Source: an uncultured Sediminicola sp. (GTDB taxonomy: Bacteria; Bacteroidota; Bacteroidia; Flavobacteriales; Flavobacteriaceae). From it: DNA of 20,793 nt. Where the stretch lies: positions 1 to 20,793 of the forward strand of contig CALHVB010000155.1 in NCBI GenBank assembly GCA_938039345.1, written 5' to 3'. Shown here piece after piece: positions 16,717-20,793 of the stretch (the first letter of the stretch is position 1; the number at the start of each line of letters is the position of its first letter). The notes below the pieces were generated by a model. The model saw nothing but the letters and a program-made list of their open reading frames with translations. It had not been told where the DNA came from and searched no databases. The position numbers and the translations under genes are program-made.

Positions 16717-17760
16717 ATGAAACAAATAGATTTTAATAACGACCCACACAGAAGGTTTAATATTTTAACAGGAGAATGGGTATTGGTATCTCCGCATAGA
16801 ACCAAAAGACCATGGCAAGGTAAAGTAGAAAAGAGTGCTAATGTAGAGCGCCCAGCCTACGACCCAAAATGCTACCTATGTCCTACCAACGAAAGAATGG
16901 GAGGAGCAGTTAATCCAGATTATAAAAAACCATATTCATTTGTAAACGATTTTTCTGCTTTGCTTCAAAATGTAGAAGAAGGGAATTACGATAATGGTTT
17001 ATTAAAAGCAGAATCAGAATCTGGTTTGTGTAAAGTAGTTTGTTTTTCGCCTAATCACTCTTTAACATTACCCTTAATGTCTGTGCCAGAAATTACAGAT
17101 GTAATATCGCTTTGGCAAAAAGAATACAAAGAGCTAGGAGCAATGGAAGGTATTAACCATGTTCAGATTTTCGAGAATAAAGGAGATGTAATGGGCTGTA
17201 GTAATCCGCATCCTCACGGACAAATATGGTCTCAAAAATCGGTACCGCAAGAAGTAGAAAAGAAAGCAGTACGTTTTAAAGCCTATTGGGATAAAAACGG
17301 AAAAAGTATTTTAGAAGATTACGTAGCTCAGGAGCAAGAATTAAATGAGCGTATTATAGTAGAGAACGATCATTTTGTGGCATTAGTTCCTTTTTGGGCA
17401 GTATGGCCGTATGAAACTATTATAATTCCGAAAAGAAAAATGGCTCATATAGCGGAGTTAACCGAAGAAGAAAAAGTTTCTTATGCAGATGCTATTAAGC
17501 AATTAACTATAATGTACGATAATATTTTTGATACCTCTTTCCCTTATTCTTCTGGTATACACCAAGCACCAACAGACGGTAAAGAATATCCAGAGTGGCA
17601 TTTTCATATGTCTTTTTATCCGCCATTATTGCGTTCTGCAACCGTAAAGAAATTTATGGTAGGCTACGAGATGTTTGCCAATCCGCAAAGAGATATCTCT
17701 GCAGAACAAGCGGCAAATACCATGAAAGCTTTATCTAAAACACACTATAGCTTACAATAA
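16717..17760 (+). CDS. galT: Galactose-1-phosphate uridylyltransferase
   Basis: It exchanges UMP between UDP-glucose and galactose 1-phosphate. Signatures: HRRFNILTGEWVLVSPHR, the zinc cysteines C52 and C55 in CYLCPTNER, H114 in FSPNHSLTLP, and the active site NPHPHGQIW with H165 (metal) and H167 (covalent uridylyl carrier). The second half contains ALVPFWAVWPYE and EWHFHMSFYPPLLRS. The length of 347 residues fits the class I enzyme. It is translationally close to galK (2-base gap) and is the last gene of the unit, followed by a terminator. No epimerase gene (galE) is seen in the window. Confidence 0.96.
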   Translation: MKQIDFNNDPHRRFNILTGEWVLVSPHRTKRPWQGKVEKSANVERPAYDPKCYLCPTNERMGGAVNPDYKKPYSFVNDFSALLQNVEEGNYDNGLLKAESESGLCKVVCFSPNHSLTLPLMSVPEITDVISLWQKEYKELGAMEGINHVQIFENKGDVMGCSNPHPHGQIWSQKSVPQEVEKKAVRFKAYWDKNGKSILEDYVAQEQELNERIIVENDHFVALVPFWAVWPYETIIIPKRKMAHIAELTEEEKVSYADAIKQLTIMYDNIFDTSFPYSSGIHQAPTDGKEYPEWHFHMSFYPPLLRSATVKKFMVGYEMFANPQRDISAEQAANTMKALSKTHYSLQ

Positions 17761-17785
17761 TAGGTATAGCGTATAATTAAAATAT

Positions 17786-17820
17786 AAAGTTGCAAGAACA
17801 TGTTTTTTGCAACTTTTTTT
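17786..17820 (+). terminator. Terminator of galK-galT
   Basis: A 10-bp stem AAAGTTGCAA (17786-17795) pairs with 17807-17816 across an 11-base loop and continues into a T-run to 17820. It lies 26 bases after the galT stop. Confidence 0.85.
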
Positions 17821-17892
17821 ATGAATAACAAAAATCAGTAGTTGTATAATAACTTTTTATAACTTTAAAAGTAAGGTTTTTGCTAAAAAAAC

Positions 17893-17900
17893 TACTTTTG
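17893..17900 (+). promoter_or_regulatory. Candidate -7 element for trxB
   Basis: TACTTTTG is an exact TAnnTTTG match, 29 bases before the trxB ATG. TTTTTG at 17877-17882 is too close to be a normal -33 box. Confidence 0.4.
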
Positions 17901-17929
17901 TAATATAATATTTAGAGAAGATAAACATT

Positions 17930-18898
17930 ATGTCAGAAAAAATAGAACGTTTAAAAACACTAATTATAGGATCGGGTCCTGCTGGTTATACGGCAGCAAT
18001 ATATGCAGCAAGAGCAGATTTAAAACCTGTTATGTATACAGGAATGGAGCCAGGCGGACAATTAACGACAACAACAGAAGTAGATAATTTCCCTGGATAC
18101 CCAGAAGGTATAGATGGCCCAACAATGATGGTGCAATTGCAACAACAAGCAGAGCGTTTTGGTACAGAAGTACGTATAGGAATGGTTACTGCGGTAGATT
18201 TTAGTGATAAAGTAGGAGGTATACATAAAGTTACGGTAGACGATTCTAAAGTTATAGAAGCAGAAACAGTAATAATTTCTACAGGAGCTACAGCTAAATA
18301 TTTAGGATTACCTAGCGAGGAACGTTTAAAAGGTGGTGGTGTATCTGCATGTGCCGTTTGTGATGGTTTCTTTTATAAAAAACAAGATGTAGCTATTGTT
18401 GGGGCAGGAGATACTGCTGCAGAAGAAGCATCTTATTTAGCAAACATATGTAATAAAGTAACTATGTTGGTACGTAAAGATCATATGAGAGCTTCTAAAG
18501 CTATGCAACACCGTGTAAATAGTTTACCAAACATAGAAGTACTTTATAATACGGAAGTAGATGAGGTGTTAGGAGAGCAAGTAGTAGAAGGTTTACGTAT
18601 GGTAAATAACCAAACAGGTGCCAAAGAAGATATTGCAATTACAGGTTTATTTATAGCTATTGGGCACAAACCAAATACAGATATTTTTAAAGGTAAATTA
18701 GAAATGGACGAAACAGGTTATTTAATAACCAAAGGAAAGTCTACCAAAACTAGTGTGCCAGGTGTTTTTGCCAGTGGCGATGTACAAGATAAAGAATACA
18801 GACAAGCAGTAACAGCAGCTGGTACTGGTTGTATGGCGGCTTTAGATGCTGAGCGTTATTTAGCTACTATAGAAACAGAAGCTGAGGTAGCTTCTTAA
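17930..18898 (+). CDS. trxB: Thioredoxin-disulfide reductase
   Basis: It reduces thioredoxin with NADPH through FAD in the cytoplasm. FAD site: LIIGSGPAGYTAAIYAARA near the start, and GVFASGDVQDKEYRQAVTAAGTGCMAALDAERYL at the C-terminus. Redox pair: C141-A-V-C144 in SACAVCDGFFY. NAD(P)H site: AIVGAGDTAAEEASYL, followed by VRKDHMRAS. The first residue of the usual HRR cofactor motif is Val and the third is Lys, a form I recall from other Bacteroidota. The length of 322 residues is standard. It is a single-gene unit with its own -7 element and a strong terminator. Confidence 0.96.
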   Translation: MSEKIERLKTLIIGSGPAGYTAAIYAARADLKPVMYTGMEPGGQLTTTTEVDNFPGYPEGIDGPTMMVQLQQQAERFGTEVRIGMVTAVDFSDKVGGIHKVTVDDSKVIEAETVIISTGATAKYLGLPSEERLKGGGVSACAVCDGFFYKKQDVAIVGAGDTAAEEASYLANICNKVTMLVRKDHMRASKAMQHRVNSLPNIEVLYNTEVDEVLGEQVVEGLRMVNNQTGAKEDIAITGLFIAIGHKPNTDIFKGKLEMDETGYLITKGKSTKTSVPGVFASGDVQDKEYRQAVTAAGTGCMAALDAERYLATIETEAEVAS

Positions 18899-18929
18899 AA
18901 GCGAACTGTTTTACAAGAATATAAAGATT

Positions 18930-18967
18930 AAAAATCTCGAGAGTAGCTACTCTCGAGATTTTTTTTG
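18930..18967 (+). terminator. Terminator of trxB
   Basis: The 34-base stretch 18930-18963 is a perfect palindrome with 17-base arms and centre TAGCTA, followed by more T to 18966. It contains CTCGAG in each arm. It lies 31 bases after the trxB stop. As RNA it forms a long hairpin with a short loop and a U-tract. Confidence 0.85.
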
Positions 18968-18988
18968 TTTTACTACTTATTTACCTAA

Positions 18989-19185
18989 TAACCTGAGTTC
19001 GAATCATATTTTGTTGATTAAAAAACTATTCTCGATACACTTCTCTGAAGCCTGTACTTAGATTAACTGAAGTTTAGAAGTACTCGAAATGACGCTTTTT
19101 AATCTTAATAACGTTAGTTAGAGTAAAATTCTGATAAGAATTTTGTATCGAAAACAAGTTATTTAGATTAATCGAACTCAGGTTA
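18989..19185. repeat. Non-coding element bounded by 14-bp inverted repeats (MITE- or REP-like)
   Basis: TAACCTGAGTTCGA at 18989-19002 is perfectly inverted at 19172-19185. Inside, CTCGATACACTTCT (19031-19044) pairs imperfectly with AGAAGTACTCGA (19076-19087), followed by AATGACG. A clean 8-bp stem AAAATTCT with a GATA loop lies at 19125-19144. No open reading frame fits the interior. The right arm covers the last codons and stop of ssb. I recall similar 'CTCGATACACTTC...ACTCGAAATGACG' stretches between genes in many flavobacterial genomes, which suggests a dispersed repeat. That is from memory, not from a search. No target-site duplication is obvious. Confidence 0.5.
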
Positions 19186-19507
19186 ATAGTAAAAGCTCAT
19201 TACAGCGTACCTCTGTAATATATCTTTTTTCTCCCGCATTAGTTTCATAAGACCTATGTGTTAATTTGCCCGCTATAGCCACTTGTTTTCCTTTGTTTAA
19301 ATAATTTTCGGCAATTTCTGCAACTTTACCCCAAGCTACTATGTTATGCCATTGGGTTTCTTCTACCTTTTCTCCTTGGGCATTTTTATAAGCATCGCTG
19401 GTAGCCATAGAGAATTTTGCCAATTTAGTACCTCCTTCTAGGTTTATTATTTCTGGGTCGTTACCCAAGTTACCAATTAACTGTACTTTGTTTTTAAGTG
19501 CGTTCAT
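19178..19507 (-). CDS. ssb: Short single-stranded DNA-binding protein without acidic tail
   Basis: An OB-fold protein that binds single-stranded DNA. The start at 19507 gives MNALKNKVQLIGNLGNDPEI, the normal N-terminus; the open frame to 19567 lies in the leader. Core: KLAKFSMATSDAY, then GEKVEETQWHNIVAWGKVAEIAENYLNKGKQVAIAGKLTHRSYE, then KRYITEVRCNELLLL. It has only 109 residues and ends at the OB-fold. The flexible linker and the acidic DDLPF-type tip that recruits partner proteins are missing. It is therefore probably an accessory paralogue, not the replicative SSB. The stop and the last two or three codons lie inside the inverted repeat of the element at 18989-19185, so the extreme C-terminus may have been altered by that element. 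Confidence 0.9.
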   Translation of the reverse strand: MNALKNKVQLIGNLGNDPEIINLEGGTKLAKFSMATSDAYKNAQGEKVEETQWHNIVAWGKVAEIAENYLNKGKQVAIAGKLTHRSYETNAGEKRYITEVRCNELLLLT

Positions 19508-19831
19508 AATGTTTATTGTTAAGGTTTTACAGTTTATACTATTGCAGTAAGTATTGCAACAGAGCAAACATAAAACAGCCTTTTAAAAACATTTGGTAAG
19601 GAAGCAGTTACTTTCGTTTACAATTAATTACAAACGTTTGTTGTTGTTAAAAATTCGCTTTAAATATGCTATTTCTATAAAAATAGGAGCATACTATAAA
19701 AATATTATAACCCTACATTATTTGTAAGTATTATGTTTGTTGTAATTGCATAAAAAAATTACTTTAGGGGTTGGTTATGAAAAGTAAACATATATACGCG
19801 TTGTAAGTAATGTAAAACCAAGCTTTCCGAA
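19508..19831. other. Intergenic region between ssb and the orphan membrane protein gene
   Basis: These 324 bases hold no gene I can support. Next to ssb there is an 18-base near-palindrome, TTGCAGTAAGTATTGCAA (19542-19559, one mismatched pair), placed 35-52 bases before the ssb start like an operator. ACAAACGTTTGT at 19631-19642 is a perfect 12-base palindrome. A promoter-like pair for the rightward gene lies at 19736-19767. The rest is plain AT-rich DNA. Confidence 0.5.
19736..19767 (+). promoter_or_regulatory. Candidate promoter for the orphan gene
   Basis: TTTG at 19736-19739, a 20-base spacer, then TACTTTAG at 19760-19767. This matches the Bacteroidota layout TTTG-N19-21-TAnnTTTG with one mismatch in the -7 word. 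The leader to the ATG would be about 60 bases. Confidence 0.35.
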
Positions 19832-20455
19832 ATGAAAAAAATATTTGAAAAATGGTATGTAGGAATAGTATTACTGCCGATAATAATAAATCTTGTTACT
19901 GCAAAACTTGACTTACCTATTTTATTACAGAATTGGAATTTTACAATAATCGGAACTTTAATAATTACAAATTTTATTGCTATTTACGAATATAGGATAC
20001 TATGGAAAGACAATAAAAATCTGAATTTAATTCCAAAAGAAAGTGATAAAGAAATAATCAAAAATCTTTTGGATACATTAGACATAATATCATTTCAAAA
20101 CAAAATATCTGAACAAGGCTCTTGGTATGGTTACAATCAAAAAGCAATGCAAAGGACTTTTGATTTTTGTGAAAAAGCTCGATTAATTAAATATAAAACT
20201 GCTGATAAAAAACTCAATAATTATATACAAAAATTAAGGTTAAGCTTAGATGAATTTCACGATAAAGCTTCAAGAATACTTTACTCGGATAATGATATAT
20301 CTTACACACCTGATAAGCGAAATGAAGTTGAAATAGAGAAAACTAAAAAAGCATATCCTGATGTAGATAAAAAAAGCGGAGAATCATTTAAAATTCTGAC
20401 TGAATTATTGGAGTATTTAAAAGAGAGAGGATTATCAATGTTGTCGAAGTCTTAA
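19832..20455 (+). CDS. Unknown membrane-anchored protein with cytoplasmic helical domain
   Basis: I do not recognise the family. The protein has 207 residues. Two hydrophobic segments occur near residues 9-24 (VGIVLLPIIINLVTA) and 36-53 (FTIIGTLIITNFIAIYEY). They form a hairpin anchor, and the positively charged ends suggest that both termini face the cytoplasm. The remaining 150 residues are charged and look helical (DKEIIKNLLDTLDIISFQNKI, QKAMQRTFDFCEKARLI, KLNNYIQKLRLSLDEFHDKASRILY, SFKILTELLEYLKERGL), with one aromatic stretch SWYGYN. No enzyme motif is visible. It stands alone, with repeats or structured DNA on both sides, and reads like a cassette or accessory gene. Such small two-helix proteins with a helical cytoplasmic part occur among defence effectors and sensors, but nothing here proves that. 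Confidence 0.7.
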   Translation: MKKIFEKWYVGIVLLPIIINLVTAKLDLPILLQNWNFTIIGTLIITNFIAIYEYRILWKDNKNLNLIPKESDKEIIKNLLDTLDIISFQNKISEQGSWYGYNQKAMQRTFDFCEKARLIKYKTADKKLNNYIQKLRLSLDEFHDKASRILYSDNDISYTPDKRNEVEIEKTKKAYPDVDKKSGESFKILTELLEYLKERGLSMLSKS

Positions 20456-20539
20456 GCTTCAATGTATAAATTAACCTTAATTCTCTCTTTTGTTCTTTCT
20501 AGTTTATACTATCAATTTAATGAAAATCAAACTTAAGAT
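20456..20539. other. Non-coding gap with a weak inverted repeat after the orphan gene
   Basis: The segment between the orphan gene and the first structured repeat is pyrimidine-rich and has no reading frame. GTATAAA (20464-20470) is inverted as TTTATAC (20503-20509) across 32 bases. This is a weak stem that may help end transcription, but there is no T-run. Confidence 0.3.
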
Positions 20540-20648
20540 GTATAACCGCAATTACGGCGGATTAGACTACGTCCGAATTCATTTAGAATTGCAAAGTCTG
20601 TGTCTAACCGAAAATTAACGCATATTAACCCGTAACTGACGGTTATAT
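20540..20648. repeat. Nested imperfect stem-loop, possibly recombination-site-like
   Basis: The outer arms TATAACCG (20541-20548) and CGGTTATA (20640-20647) pair perfectly. The pairing extends inward through TTACGG/CCGTAA with one mismatch and one unpaired base. An inner stem pairs CGG(A)TTAGAC (20558-20567) with GTCTAACCG (20602-20610), leaving A20561 unpaired. A third stem AATTC/GAATT (20576-20590) closes an ATTTA loop. This nesting of stems with single extrahelical bases, and AAC/GTT at the ends, resembles the plan of integron attC sites. The outer 7-mers GTATAAC and GTTATAT miss the RYYYAAC/GTTRRRY consensus at the middle position. No integrase is present in the window. Confidence 0.5.
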
Positions 20649-20653
20649 GACTA

Positions 20654-20739
20654 CGATGAATTGCATTCTCCTACGTCGACCCAATAGGCTACATCTCGTT
20701 CCTCTCGATTCTCGCCCATTGGGAAAATGCAATTCATCG
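20654..20739. repeat. Second long stem-loop at the right end
   Basis: CGATGAATTGCATT (20654-20667) is perfectly inverted at 20726-20739. Inside, CCCAATAGGC (20680-20689) pairs with GCCCATTGGG (20714-20723) with one mismatch, leaving a pyrimidine-rich loop of 24 bases. The two flanks between the stems are unequal (12 and 2 bases). There is no coding frame and no T-run, so it is not a standard terminator. The heptamer GACTACG occurs here (20649-20655) and in the preceding stem-loop (20565-20571). Confidence 0.55.
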
Positions 20740-20793
20740 CAGCGCTATGTCAGATTACATATGGCCGTAGGATAAGAGAACTCTTGCCAAATA

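Noticed and set aside
19508..19567. N-terminal extension of ssb to 19567
   Set aside because: The canonical SSB start MNALKNKVQLIGNLG lies at 19507, and the extension covers the palindromic leader site.
20540..20793. Formal call of an integron with attC sites
   Set aside because: The core 7-mers do not fully match the consensus, no integrase or attI is visible, and only one candidate cassette is present. Kept as a hypothesis only.
20540..20793. tRNA or rRNA-like gene at the right end
   Set aside because: The stems do not form a cloverleaf, no T-loop GTTCGA-type segment or CCA end is present, and stem lengths are unsuitable.
1..20793. CRISPR array
   Set aside because: No regularly spaced direct repeats were seen anywhere in the window.

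Overview
The window looks like a chromosomal segment of a marine member of the Flavobacteriaceae (Bacteroidota). The DNA is strongly AT-rich. Many surface proteins carry Sec or lipoprotein signals. Several leaders contain the Bacteroidota promoter -7 word TAnnTTTG. Gene content fits this lineage: a DUF4835/PorD-type protein, a Bacteroidota-type omega-like subunit, DUF6913, and a sulfatase with GH29 and GH16 enzymes.

Left part (1-5.6 kb): after the 3' end of an unidentified gene come an exported type I sulfatase, a GH29 alpha-L-fucosidase, a YceI-like lipoprotein and a GH16 lipoprotein with an Ig/cadherin-like spacer. This is an algal polysaccharide degradation neighbourhood. No SusC/SusD pair is visible. 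Convergent pairs are separated by long perfect stem-loop terminators.

Middle (5.8-10.6 kb, minus strand): a housekeeping block. bamD, rpoZ-like, coaBC and DUF4835/PorD are tightly packed and read as one operon from a promoter just upstream of bamD. Upstream lies a DUF6913-dapA pair sharing a TAATG stop/start.

Middle right (10.7-18.9 kb, plus strand): a 5'-nucleotidase split into two genes in reverse domain order, acetyl-CoA synthetase, a lipoprotein formylglycine-generating enzyme with both catalytic cysteines, galK-galT and trxB. The enzyme could mature the sulfatase at the left end. GalK and GalT would route galactose released from algal galactans into central metabolism.

Right end (18.9-20.8 kb): accessory-looking DNA. 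A roughly 200-bp element bounded by 14-bp inverted repeats overlaps the stop codon of a short, tail-less ssb. Then comes a lone two-helix membrane protein of unknown family, followed by a non-coding stretch, visibly richer in GC, with two long imperfect stem-loops. The first of these is roughly organised like an integron-type recombination site (nested arms, extrahelical bases). No integrase is visible, so this is only a hypothesis. It is the part of the window most likely to hold something undescribed.
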